Shown here piece by piece: positions 43,008 through 50,378 of a DNA stretch of 64,000 nt. Made by a program: the position numbers and the translations under genes. The notes under the pieces are model-generated. The model did no database searches. It was not told the DNA's origin and saw only the letters and a program-made list of their open reading frames with translations. The first letter of the stretch is position 1. The number at the start of each line of letters is the position of its first letter. The stretch is from RGIG4079 sp045576735 (lineage in GTDB: Bacteria; Bacteroidota; Bacteroidia; Bacteroidales; Muribaculaceae): positions 1 through 64,000 of the forward strand of contig JAZNGZ010000055.1 in the NCBI GenBank assembly GCA_045576735.1. Direction: 5' to 3'.

Positions 43008-44504
43008 TTATCTAACAAATTTGTTAATTGCGTCAATAAATGCTTCGGCACTTGCTGCTACAATATCAGTGTTGGCCGAGAAGCCATAGTAGCTATTGCC
43101 ATCATGCTCTACAGTCATGTGAACTTTACCCACATCGTTGCTACCCTTGTTGATTGCTTGAATAAGGAATTCCTTAACAACCATAGTGCGATGAATAATT
43201 TGCTTGATTGCACGAATAGCAGCATCAACCGGACCATTACCTGTAGCACATGCTTCAAATTTTTCACCTGCAATATCTAGTCCAACACTAGCTACAGAGT
43301 GAATACCTACCCCACTTGTAACTTGTAGATAATCCAACTTGATACGGTGTTTTGCTTGGTGATGTTTACCTGCAAGCATCAATACATCGTCATCATTGAT
43401 TTCTTTTTTGCGGTCGGCAAGTTTAAGGAATGCTTCATAAGCTTTATCGAGTGCTTCTTTTTCCATATCAATACCCAACACATGTAAGCGATGTTTCAAT
43501 GCAGCACGACCACTGCGAGCAGTCAATACGATTGAGTTTTCATCAACACCCACATCTTTAGGATCGATAATCTCATAACTTTCGCGATTTTTCAACACAC
43601 CATCTTGGTGAATACCCGATGAGTGTGCAAAAGCATTGCGACCAACAATTGCCTTATTGGGTTGAACTGGCATGTTCATAAGACTTGACACCATGCGACT
43701 AATACCACAAATTTTTGTAGTATTGATATTTGTAACTATATCAAGTTCTTTATGAGATTTACATATCATAGCAACCTCTTCGAGCGAAGTATTACCTGCG
43801 CGTTCACCAATACCGTTAATAGTTACCTCGGCTTGACGAGCTCCATTCATAACACCTGAGATAGTATTAGCGGTTGCCATGCCAAGGTCGTTATGGCAGT
43901 GAGTTGCAATTGTCACCTTGTGAATCCCATCAACATGTTCCATCAAATACTTGATTTTTTCACCAAATTCAGATGGCAAGCAATAACCTGTTGTATCGGG
44001 GATATTGATGACAGTGGCACCTGCTTTAATTACAGCTTCAACCACACGTGCAAGATATTCGTTGTCGGTACGACCGGCATCTTCAGCATAAAACTGCACA
44101 TCTTCAACAAATTTCTTTGCAAAAGACACACATCCTACTGCACGTTCAAGAATATCTTCACGATTTGAGTTAAATTTATATTTGATATGATAGTCAGAAG
44201 TACCAATACCGGTATGAATTCTCTTGCGTTTTGCATATTGCAAAGCTTCTGCTGCGACCTTGATGTCATTTTCTACAGCGCGAGTCAGAGCGCATATTGA
44301 TGGCCATGTAACAGCCTTAGAAATTTCAACAACTGAATTAAAGTCACCGGGGCTTGATACAGGGAACCCAGCTTCAATTACATCAACGCCTAATTCTTCA
44401 AGAGCTTTTGCTACCTCAATTTTCTCAACAGTGTTCAACTGACAACCGGGCACTTGTTCTCCATCACGCAATGTAGTGTCAAAGATAAATAATCTATCAC
44501 TCAT
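43008..44504 (-). CDS. leuA: 2-isopropylmalate synthase
   Basis: A 498-residue first enzyme of leucine synthesis, condensing acetyl-CoA with 2-oxoisovalerate. It begins LFIFDTTLRDGEQVPGCQLNTVEKIEVA and shows the metal-binding HCHNDLGMATANTISGVMNGA near residue 205, then GIGERAGNTSLEEVAM and AHSSGIHQDGVLKN. The C-terminal domain (about 390-498, starting LDYLQVTSGVGIHSVASVGL) is the leucine-sensing regulatory region. It is first in the five-gene leu operon, behind an attenuator-like leader. The ATG at 44504 is 31 nt after the leader terminator's T run. Confidence 0.96.
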   Translation of the reverse strand: MSDRLFIFDTTLRDGEQVPGCQLNTVEKIEVAKALEELGVDVIEAGFPVSSPGDFNSVVEISKAVTWPSICALTRAVENDIKVAAEALQYAKRKRIHTGIGTSDYHIKYKFNSNREDILERAVGCVSFAKKFVEDVQFYAEDAGRTDNEYLARVVEAVIKAGATVINIPDTTGYCLPSEFGEKIKYLMEHVDGIHKVTIATHCHNDLGMATANTISGVMNGARQAEVTINGIGERAGNTSLEEVAMICKSHKELDIVTNINTTKICGISRMVSSLMNMPVQPNKAIVGRNAFAHSSGIHQDGVLKNRESYEIIDPKDVGVDENSIVLTARSGRAALKHRLHVLGIDMEKEALDKAYEAFLKLADRKKEINDDDVLMLAGKHHQAKHRIKLDYLQVTSGVGIHSVASVGLDIAGEKFEACATGNGPVDAAIRAIKQIIHRTMVVKEFLIQAINKGSNDVGKVHMTVEHDGNSYYGFSANTDIVAASAEAFIDAINKFVR

Positions 44505-44534
44505 ATAATTTCAAAATATAAATTACTATTTTAT

Positions 44535-44566
44535 AAAAAAACCTTCCTTGCGTTAGAAGAAAGGTT
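44535..44566 (-). terminator. Intrinsic terminator in the leu leader (attenuator)
   Basis: On the minus strand AACCTTTC (44559-44566) pairs with GGAAGGTT (44540-44547), eight pairs including one G-U. A run of seven T follows (44535-44541). It lies between the leader peptide and leuA, where it would stop transcription before the operon unless prevented. Confidence 0.8.
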
Positions 44567-44631
44567 AACAATATATCTTAAATTTTAAAATTTATTAATC
44601 TAATGCTCAATCACATAATCAAACCGAGCAC
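44550..44631 (-). promoter_or_regulatory. Mutually exclusive RNA pairings of the leu attenuator
   Basis: On the transcript, segment 1 GUGCUC (44626-44631, inside the leader peptide's Val-Leu codons) can pair with segment 2 GAGCAU (44603-44608). Segment 2 can instead pair, as GCAUUAGA (44599-44606), with segment 3 UCUAACGC (44550-44557) in the terminator loop, seven of eight positions. The two pairings share GCAU and exclude each other. A ribosome stalled on the late Leu/Val codons would cover segment 1 and free segment 2. Pairing was done by eye without energy calculation. Confidence 0.55.
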
Positions 44632-44673
44632 AATTATAACTACAATCAAAATAAAATTAAGAAAATCATTCAT
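44611..44673 (-). CDS. leu operon leader peptide (branched-chain-rich)
   Basis: A 20-codon frame from ATG (44673) to TGA (44611) on the minus strand, encoding MNDFLNFILI then VVIIVLGLIM. Five Ile, four Leu and three Val make 12 of 20 residues. It begins about 45 nt after the promoter and ends 45 nt before the terminator stem. This is the layout of the ilv and leu leader peptides of enterobacteria, whose translation senses charged branched-chain tRNAs. No strong Shine-Dalgarno sequence is seen, as usual in this phylum. A tiny hydrophobic membrane peptide is the alternative reading. Confidence 0.72.
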   Translation of the reverse strand: MNDFLNFILIVVIIVLGLIM

Positions 44674-44720
44674 TTTAATCACTTTTATGCTCTTAATATG
44701 TACACTGTGTTTATTGACTG

Positions 44721-44756
44721 CAAAATTAATATGATTATTTGAGAAAATCAAATAAT
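44721..44756 (-). promoter_or_regulatory. leu operon promoter with overlapping palindrome
   Basis: On the minus strand TAATTTTG (44721-44728) is the -7 box and TTTG (44749-44752) lies exactly 20 nt upstream as the -33 box. A perfect 9-bp inverted repeat, ATTATTTGA and TCAAATAAT with 5 bases between (44734-44756), covers the -33 box and could be an operator. Confidence 0.65.
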
Positions 44757-44841
44757 TTTGCACTTATTTTCATTCAATAACCATATAATTTGAAAGCAAA
44801 AAAGATAAAAGATTTACAAATTGACACAAAACACACCCTTT

Positions 44842-45693
44842 TTACATCATTTCCTTAGTTAATTTTAAACAACACCAATTATCTTTAACTTTATGAGAAA
44901 GATATTTTAATCCAAGTGGCTTAGCATATTGCATTATAACATCAATATCTGCTTCATAGAAACCACTTAACAACATCGTTGCTCCATTGTTTAATGCGCT
45001 ATTATACGCCTCTATATCGGATGTAATAATATTTCGATTTATATTAGCAATAAACAAATCCACCTTTGCTATTGATGGCAACAAAGATGCGTCACCAAGA
45101 AGCAAATTTACAGACCCCGCTCCATTTTCTTTTAAATTATCAATAGCATTAGCATGAGCCATTGGATCAATCTCTATGGCAGATATAGGCGATGCTCCTA
45201 GCATTTTTGACAAAATCGCAAGTATTCCTGTTCCCGTACCCATATCAATGACACTTTTGCCATGCAAGTCCATCTCAAGTAAATGCTCAATAACCAATGA
45301 CGTTGTAGCATGGTGACCAGTTCCAAATGCCATTTTGGGATCAATGACTATATCATAAGGCAACGTAGGAATATCTTTATGAAAAGAGCTATGAATAACA
45401 CACTTGTCCCCAACAACAATAGGCTTAAAATAATTCTTTTCCCACTCGCTATTCCAATCTTGCCCTTCTACAATTTCATAACTATACTTTATATGCAAAT
45501 CCAACGGAAAGTCATCTAGAATTGCATCCAATTCTACTTTATCAAACAATTCCTTTTTTACATATGCAGTCAATCCATTTTCATCGGGCACAAAACTTTC
45601 ATACCCCACATCACACAACAAAGCCGCCATCACATCGGTGGCGGTTTCGCTACATGGATTTACATCGAATCTCACTTCTATATAATCATTCAT
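44842..45693 (-). CDS. prmA: Ribosomal protein L11 methyltransferase
   Basis: A 283-residue SAM-dependent methyltransferase modifying ribosomal protein L11. The substrate-recognition domain (about 1-80) starts NDYIEVRFDVNPCSE. The methyltransferase fold has the GTGHHATTSLVIEHLL segment (near residue 125), the SAM loop SVIDMGTGTGILAILSKMLGA, AIEIDPMAHANAIDNL, and LFIANINRNIITSDI with the NxxP-like catalytic loop altered to NINRN. The ATG at 45693 is chosen from these; an upstream frame extension to 45786 would run into the preceding gene. Its start overlaps the 45686-45967 gene by 8 nt. Confidence 0.92.
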   Translation of the reverse strand: MNDYIEVRFDVNPCSETATDVMAALLCDVGYESFVPDENGLTAYVKKELFDKVELDAILDDFPLDLHIKYSYEIVEGQDWNSEWEKNYFKPIVVGDKCVIHSSFHKDIPTLPYDIVIDPKMAFGTGHHATTSLVIEHLLEMDLHGKSVIDMGTGTGILAILSKMLGASPISAIEIDPMAHANAIDNLKENGAGSVNLLLGDASLLPSIAKVDLFIANINRNIITSDIEAYNSALNNGATMLLSGFYEADIDVIMQYAKPLGLKYLSHKVKDNWCCLKLTKEMM

Positions 45694-45967
45694 ATCTTTT
45701 ATTTTTACGACGTCGGCCAAATATCTTGTATAATTTTCGTCCAATTTTAAATGCCAAGAACGAATAATCAGCAAAATCAAGTGCACCTAGCATTTTATTC
45801 AACAATCCATGAGATTTACCCTTAGAGAAAAATGCCAACCCTCCTTGTTTAGCAGCAGTCACAACCGACATCAACTTCTCCTTTTCCATTTCACACTTAA
45901 TGGTAGTCAATGCTCGCTGATAGCGCAATTCATCAAAAGAATAACCTTTCCAAATAAAATCATTCAT
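45686..45967 (-). CDS. Small hypothetical protein in the YtxH-prmA cluster
   Basis: A 93-residue protein without signal peptide. The N-terminal half is charged (MNDFIWKGYSFDELRYQRALTTIKCEMEKEKL). The C-terminus ends in a run of basic residues, IGRKLYKIFGRRRKNKRYE. The centre (GLAFFSKGKSHGLLNKMLGALDFADYSFLAFK) could be an amphipathic membrane-associated helix. I do not recognise a named family. It follows the DUF1469-like protein by 4 nt and overlaps prmA, so it is an integral part of this operon. Confidence 0.72.
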   Translation of the reverse strand: MNDFIWKGYSFDELRYQRALTTIKCEMEKEKLMSVVTAAKQGGLAFFSKGKSHGLLNKMLGALDFADYSFLAFKIGRKLYKIFGRRRKNKRYE

Positions 45968-45971
45968 AATA

Positions 45972-46328
45972 TTATTCTTTATCTTTTGGTGGGTTCAACA
46001 TAATTCTTGACAAGAAACGCGCAATGGGGTCCAAGAATAATTTCTTTCTTAATGCCCCAACTATTGCCAACAAAACTAAATATAAAACCGACATGACTAA
46101 ATATACATAGTGGGCTTCAAGCGATTGAGACAATATCTCACACAAAGCCATTGAGGCAAAAACTAAAGCAACCACTATCAACACAACCGCCACAAAACAA
46201 AATGCAATTGCTGCAAATAGCATCGTCAGTTTCTCTGTTGCCGACAATTTTATATTAGTCACATTTAAGCTAACATATTTTTTCAATGCTTGCCACAATG
46301 TCTTTATTGACTGCGAATTTTCTGCCAT
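45972..46328 (-). CDS. Phage-holin-E/DUF1469-like membrane protein
   Basis: A 118-residue protein with a soluble N-terminus (MAENSQSIKTLWQALKKYVSLNVTNIKLSATEKLTML) and two membrane helices (about 40-66 and 80-100), with a basic C-terminus. This is the layout of the DUF1469/holin-superfamily III proteins encoded next to YtxH genes in many Bacteroidota; the name does not imply phage lysis. The ATG at 46328 is preferred to a possible non-ATG start at 46358. It lies between a YtxH gene and the small orphan. Confidence 0.75.
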   Translation of the reverse strand: MAENSQSIKTLWQALKKYVSLNVTNIKLSATEKLTMLFAAIAFCFVAVVLIVVALVFASMALCEILSQSLEAHYVYLVMSVLYLVLLAIVGALRKKLFLDPIARFLSRIMLNPPKDKE

Positions 46329-46351
46329 AAACGTACGATTTATTATACCAA

Positions 46352-46381
46352 ACAACATCGACTACAAATAGCCGATGTTGT
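46352..46381. other. Intercistronic hairpin
   Basis: ACAACATCG (46352-46360) pairs perfectly with CGATGTTGT (46373-46381), with an inner CTA/TAG that lengthens the stem after one mismatch. It sits in the 69-base gap between the second YtxH gene and the DUF1469-like gene. No T run follows on the minus strand, so it may attenuate or stabilise the message rather than end it. Confidence 0.6.
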
Positions 46382-46397
46382 CATATTTTTATTGCGA

Positions 46398-46598
46398 CTA
46401 ATCGTCAAATTCTTCGGTTAGCTGTTCTATGAGACGATCTATCTCCGAATCACAGCAACACAAACCTTTCTTTTTCAACAAATCTTTGATGCGATTACGC
46501 AAATCTTCACCTTTTTCAGGAGCAAACAATATTGCAACTCCCGCGCCTAATATAGCGCCACCAAGAAAAGCATATAGCCAGTTTAAATTGCTACTCAT
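46398..46598 (-). CDS. YtxH-like small membrane protein
   Basis: A 66-residue protein with one glycine-rich membrane helix (LNWLYAFLGGAILGAGVAILFAPEKGEDLRNRI), the GxxxGxxxGxLFAPxxGxxxR pattern of YtxH-domain proteins. The C-terminus has a CCCDSE cluster and an acidic end. YtxH proteins are general-stress-associated in Bacillus; a precise role is unknown. It follows a second, related gene by 20 nt. Confidence 0.85.
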   Translation of the reverse strand: MSSNLNWLYAFLGGAILGAGVAILFAPEKGEDLRNRIKDLLKKKGLCCCDSEIDRLIEQLTEEFDD

Positions 46599-46618
46599 AA
46601 TTGTAAATTTTATATGCG

Positions 46619-46819
46619 TTATCTATTTGCCAATTCATTTTCAACTTGTGAGGCTAGTTCTTCAAATTTATCTTTTTTCAAGACTATACCATGTGCTTTT
46701 AGATATTCCTTAATTTTAGTGCGTGTATCACTTCCTTTGTGAGGAGCAAACAACAAACCTACTGCAGCACCGGCAAGTGCTCCGCCCAATACTGCCAAAA
46801 TAATGTTCATATTCTTCAT
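46619..46819 (-). CDS. YtxH-like small membrane protein
   Basis: A 66-residue paralogue of the next gene (MNIILAVLGGALAGAAVGLLFAPHKGSDTRTKI), with the same helix-plus-FAPxKG signature. It is the first gene of the YtxH-DUF1469-orphan-prmA operon. A second Met at residue 4 is an alternative start. A minus-strand -7 box (46944-46951) would leave a leader of about 120 nt. Confidence 0.85.
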   Translation of the reverse strand: MKNMNIILAVLGGALAGAAVGLLFAPHKGSDTRTKIKEYLKAHGIVLKKDKFEELASQVENELANR

Positions 46820-46943
46820 GTCTTATAAATTTTATGGGTTATTATTACATCTATACAACAACTATGTTAGTTAATTTGTTTGATGCATTAATACATTATT
46901 TCACTAAATTATCTGCTAAATTAAGCATTTTAATTTAAAACAA

Positions 46944-46951
46944 CAAATTTA
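46944..46951 (-). promoter_or_regulatory. -7 box candidate of the YtxH-prmA operon
   Basis: The minus strand reads TAAATTTG, matching TAnnTTTG. Confidence 0.45.
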
Positions 46952-47018
46952 TATGCAAATAATCACAAAAAACAAAATAATAATACCTCAACAAGGAAAA
47001 AATACAAATAAGTTAATG

Positions 47019-47026
47019 TAACTTTG
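47019..47026 (+). promoter_or_regulatory. -7 box of uvrA
   Basis: TAACTTTG is an exact -7 match. Eight bases separate it from the first uvrA ATG (47035), and 17 from the second (47044). Confidence 0.7.
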
Positions 47027-47034
47027 CACATTAT

Positions 47035-49833
47035 ATGACAAATATGGACAAATCAAATATTTCAATAAAAGGAGCCAAAGTCAATAATTTAAAAAATATT
47101 GATATTGAAATTCCTCGTAACAAATTCATTGTTATCACAGGTCTTTCGGGCTCAGGAAAATCTTCATTAGCCTTCGACACTTTATATGCCGAAGGACAAC
47201 GCCGATATGTCGAAAGCCTTTCTTCATATGCTCGACAGTTTATGGGCAAAATGTCGAAACCCGAATGCGACTACATCAAGGGATTGCCTCCGGCAATAGC
47301 TATCGAACAAAAAGTAAACACACGAAATCCGCGTAGTACAGTAGGCACATCTACCGAAATATACGACTACCTACGTCTACTATATGGGCGCATTGGCAAA
47401 ACGATCTCTCCCATTTCGGGCAAAGAAGTAAAAAAACACAACATTGAAGATGTAATTTCGACGATCTCTAAATACCCCGAAGGCTCACGACTCGTGGTTT
47501 CAGCCCCAATCCACCTTCCTGAAAAACGAAAGCTATCCACTCAATTAAATGTGTTATTAAAGGGGGGATACTCTCGACTCTTAAAAGGCACTGAGTTCAT
47601 TCTCATCGAAGATATTATAAATGACTGCAACTCTCACGTCTCATCGGAATATAAGCTTGTCATAGACCGCCTAGCTCTTGTCCATAGTGGAGACGAGCTA
47701 AGCCGACTTGCCGAATCTATTGAAACTGCATTTTTTGAAGGCAACGATGAGTGCTACATATATGTGTGGGATGTGAATGATATCATCTGTCACGAATTTT
47801 CAAAAAGATTCGAAGCCGACGGCCTAACATTTGCCGAGCCAAATGACCAAATGTTTAACTTCAACAATCCATATGGCGCATGCCCTCGATGCGAAGGGTT
47901 TGGTCGAACAATTGGCATAGACGAAGCTCTCGTCATCCCCAACCCCACTTTATCAATTTACGATGATGCAGTAATGTGTTGGAGAGGAGAGAAGATGAGC
48001 GAATGGAAACGTCACCTCATTCATCTTGCCCCTCAACTAGGTTTTCATATACACCGTCCCTATTGCGACTTATCTGACCAAGAAAAAAACCTATTATGGC
48101 ATGGCAGTGGCGATTTTAAAGGTATCGACGGATTTTTCAAGATGGTTGAAGAAAACCAATACAAAATACAATACCGTGTTATGCTTGCACGATATAGAGG
48201 CAAAACAATATGTCCTATTTGCAATGGTGATCGTTTACGCAAAGAAGCCTCTTATGTTAAAATAGGAGGGCTCTCAATATCCGAGATCGTAAAAATGCCC
48301 ATAACAGAATTAGCAAAGTGGTTTGAAAACTTAAAATTAAATGCACAAGACGCTCAAATTGCAAAAAGATTATTAACAGAAATACGCAACCGATTAGGGT
48401 TTCTTATTGACGTGGGACTCGGATACCTCACTCTCGACCGACTATCATCAACCCTCTCGGGGGGTGAAAGCCAACGAATTAATCTCGCGACATCGTTAGG
48501 CAGCAGTCTTGTTGGCTCATTATACATACTCGATGAGCCAAGTATTGGATTACATTCACGCGACACCAAGCAACTTATAGGAGTATTGCGCAAGCTACAA
48601 CAGATAGGCAATACTGTCGTTGTCGTAGAGCATGACGAAGAAATAATGAGAGCTGCAGATTACATTATAGATGTGGGGCCCGAAGCAGGACGCCTTGGCG
48701 GTCATATTATATATCAAGGAGATGTCGACAATCTAAAAAAAGCATCTAAAAGCTACACCGTACAATACCTTAATGGAGAAATGACTATCCCACTCCCCCA
48801 CCATCGTCGTCATTGGAATAGCTACATAGAAGTTCTTGGAGCGCGTCAACACAACCTAAAAAATATTGACATTAAATTCCCCCTTGGTGTTCTAACGGTC
48901 GTTACAGGTGTTAGTGGCTCAGGCAAATCCACTCTTGTTCGAGATATTTTATATCGTGCCATGGTGCGACATCTTGGTGATGCCGGTGATGCGCCGGGTG
49001 CTTTTCATGGACTAAAAGGAGATATGTCGCGCATTACAGCAGTTGAATTTGTCGATCAAAATCCCATTGGAAAGTCTTCCCGAAGCAATCCTGCCACATA
49101 CCTAAAAGCATATGATGAGATAAGAAAACTATTTGCCGACCAACAAAGCGCCAAACAAATGGGATTCTCCCCTGCCCATTTCTCATTCAATGCCGATGGC
49201 GGAAGATGCGAAGAATGCAAAGGTGATGGAACAATTACTATAGAGATGCAATTCATGGCCGACATCACCATTCCTTGTGAAGCATGTCATGGAGAAAGGT
49301 TTAAACGCGATGTACTCGACATTGAATATCGTGGCAAAAACATAAATGATGTTCTAAATATGACCGTAAACCAAGCTATAGAATTCTTTAGTGAAACGAC
49401 TAGTTCTTCAGAACGAAAAATAGTTAATCGGCTTAGACCTTTACAAGACGTAGGCTTAAGATATATCAAATTGGGGCAATCATCATCGACTCTATCAGGA
49501 GGAGAAAATCAACGCGTAAAACTCGCATATTTTCTCGCCAACGAGAAGCCACAATCCACAATGTTTATTTTTGACGAACCAACAACCGGCCTACACTTCC
49601 ACGACATTAACACACTGATGGACTCCTTTGACCGCCTAATAGCGCAAGGACATACCGTAATAATCATCGAGCACAACATGGATGTAATAAAATGTGCCGA
49701 TCATATAATTGATATCGGTCCCGAAGGAGGCGAAGCAGGTGGTAACATCGTAATCGCCGGAACTCCCGAAGAGGTTGCCAATTGCGCAAATAGCCACACC
49801 GGACAATACCTCAAAGAAAAACTCGTAAAGTGA
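47035..49833 (+). CDS. uvrA: Excinuclease ABC subunit A
   Basis: A 932-residue damage-recognition ATPase of nucleotide excision repair. ATPase module I has Walker A TGLSGSGKSSLAFDTLYAEGQ near residue 35 and signature LSGGESQRINLA. Module II has TGVSGSGKSTLVRDIL near residue 623 and LSGGENQRVKLA. Zinc modules appear as CPRCEGFG with CPICNGDR, and as CEECKGDG with CEACHGER. Walker B segments LDEPSIGLHSRD and FDEPTTGLHFHD are intact. The start could be 47035 or the in-frame ATG at 47044; with the promoter so close, the former gives a leaderless or nearly leaderless message. It is monocistronic and ends at a strong terminator. Confidence 0.97.
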   Translation: MTNMDKSNISIKGAKVNNLKNIDIEIPRNKFIVITGLSGSGKSSLAFDTLYAEGQRRYVESLSSYARQFMGKMSKPECDYIKGLPPAIAIEQKVNTRNPRSTVGTSTEIYDYLRLLYGRIGKTISPISGKEVKKHNIEDVISTISKYPEGSRLVVSAPIHLPEKRKLSTQLNVLLKGGYSRLLKGTEFILIEDIINDCNSHVSSEYKLVIDRLALVHSGDELSRLAESIETAFFEGNDECYIYVWDVNDIICHEFSKRFEADGLTFAEPNDQMFNFNNPYGACPRCEGFGRTIGIDEALVIPNPTLSIYDDAVMCWRGEKMSEWKRHLIHLAPQLGFHIHRPYCDLSDQEKNLLWHGSGDFKGIDGFFKMVEENQYKIQYRVMLARYRGKTICPICNGDRLRKEASYVKIGGLSISEIVKMPITELAKWFENLKLNAQDAQIAKRLLTEIRNRLGFLIDVGLGYLTLDRLSSTLSGGESQRINLATSLGSSLVGSLYILDEPSIGLHSRDTKQLIGVLRKLQQIGNTVVVVEHDEEIMRAADYIIDVGPEAGRLGGHIIYQGDVDNLKKASKSYTVQYLNGEMTIPLPHHRRHWNSYIEVLGARQHNLKNIDIKFPLGVLTVVTGVSGSGKSTLVRDILYRAMVRHLGDAGDAPGAFHGLKGDMSRITAVEFVDQNPIGKSSRSNPATYLKAYDEIRKLFADQQSAKQMGFSPAHFSFNADGGRCEECKGDGTITIEMQFMADITIPCEACHGERFKRDVLDIEYRGKNINDVLNMTVNQAIEFFSETTSSSERKIVNRLRPLQDVGLRYIKLGQSSSTLSGGENQRVKLAYFLANEKPQSTMFIFDEPTTGLHFHDINTLMDSFDRLIAQGHTVIIIEHNMDVIKCADHIIDIGPEGGEAGGNIVIAGTPEEVANCANSHTGQYLKEKLVK

Positions 49834-49855
49834 AATCTTCCTTACAAAACAAAAT

Positions 49856-49884
49856 GAGAGATATGACCAATTTTCATATCTCTC
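49856..49884 (+). terminator. Terminator after uvrA
   Basis: GAGAGATATGA (49856-49866) pairs perfectly with TCATATCTCTC (49874-49884) over a 7-base loop. The T content just after is modest. Confidence 0.7.
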
Positions 49885-49910
49885 ATTAATTATATATACC
49901 AATCTATTTA

Positions 49911-50315
49911 TTATCGAATGCGATCAGCAGCCTTTAGCAATTTATCATCATGATTAATTCGGCGAAGAGCGACAATTGTCATCAAGAACGAACAAACCAA
50001 CAACAATGGACCAGATGTCCACTGAATCTGCATTTGTGGCATATTAACAAAAATCATTATTGCAGCAGTAACAGCCGAGGCTACGATTAAAAATGCATTA
50101 ACTTTAACTACCATCTTTTGACGAGCTAGATTTTTAAACAAAAATATAGCAACAAAAGAAAATAGCGCGATTAACAAATTTAATACCATATAAACGATAT
50201 TTTCAGATGGATAAAAATTCACATCCCCATTAGCCGCTAAAGGAAGAAAGGAATAAATACCCATCATTATCGATGCCAAAAGCAAAAAAACTGATTGCCA
50301 ACGTTGAATTACCAT
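49911..50315 (-). CDS. DUF4293 family membrane protein
   Basis: A 134-residue protein with four predicted membrane helices. It starts MVIQRWQSVFLLLASIMMGIYSFLPLA and ends INHDDKLLKAADRIR, the two ends that mark the DUF4293 family of Bacteroidota. Function is unknown. It is last in a minus-strand run with the TPR and membrane proteins, 63 nt after the TPR gene. Confidence 0.8.
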   Translation of the reverse strand: MVIQRWQSVFLLLASIMMGIYSFLPLAANGDVNFYPSENIVYMVLNLLIALFSFVAIFLFKNLARQKMVVKVNAFLIVASAVTAAIMIFVNMPQMQIQWTSGPLLLVCSFLMTIVALRRINHDDKLLKAADRIR

Positions 50316-50378
50316 AATATTAATATTTATTGTGTTTATTAAATTTTCTATTGTACAAAGTTAAATATATTTTTTGAA

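Larger units (their letters stand above)
44505..44841 (-). other. Leader region of the leu operon
   Basis: 337 bases between leuA and prmA. In transcription order it holds a promoter with a palindrome over the -33 box (44721-44756) and a branched-chain-rich leader peptide (44611-44673). Alternative base-pairing segments and a terminator (44535-44566) follow. No terminator for the upstream prmA gene is seen, so some read-through from prmA is possible. Confidence 0.7.

Noticed and set aside
45972..46328. Phage holin suggesting a prophage
   Set aside because: The domain name is historical; neighbours are YtxH proteins and prmA, with no phage genes.
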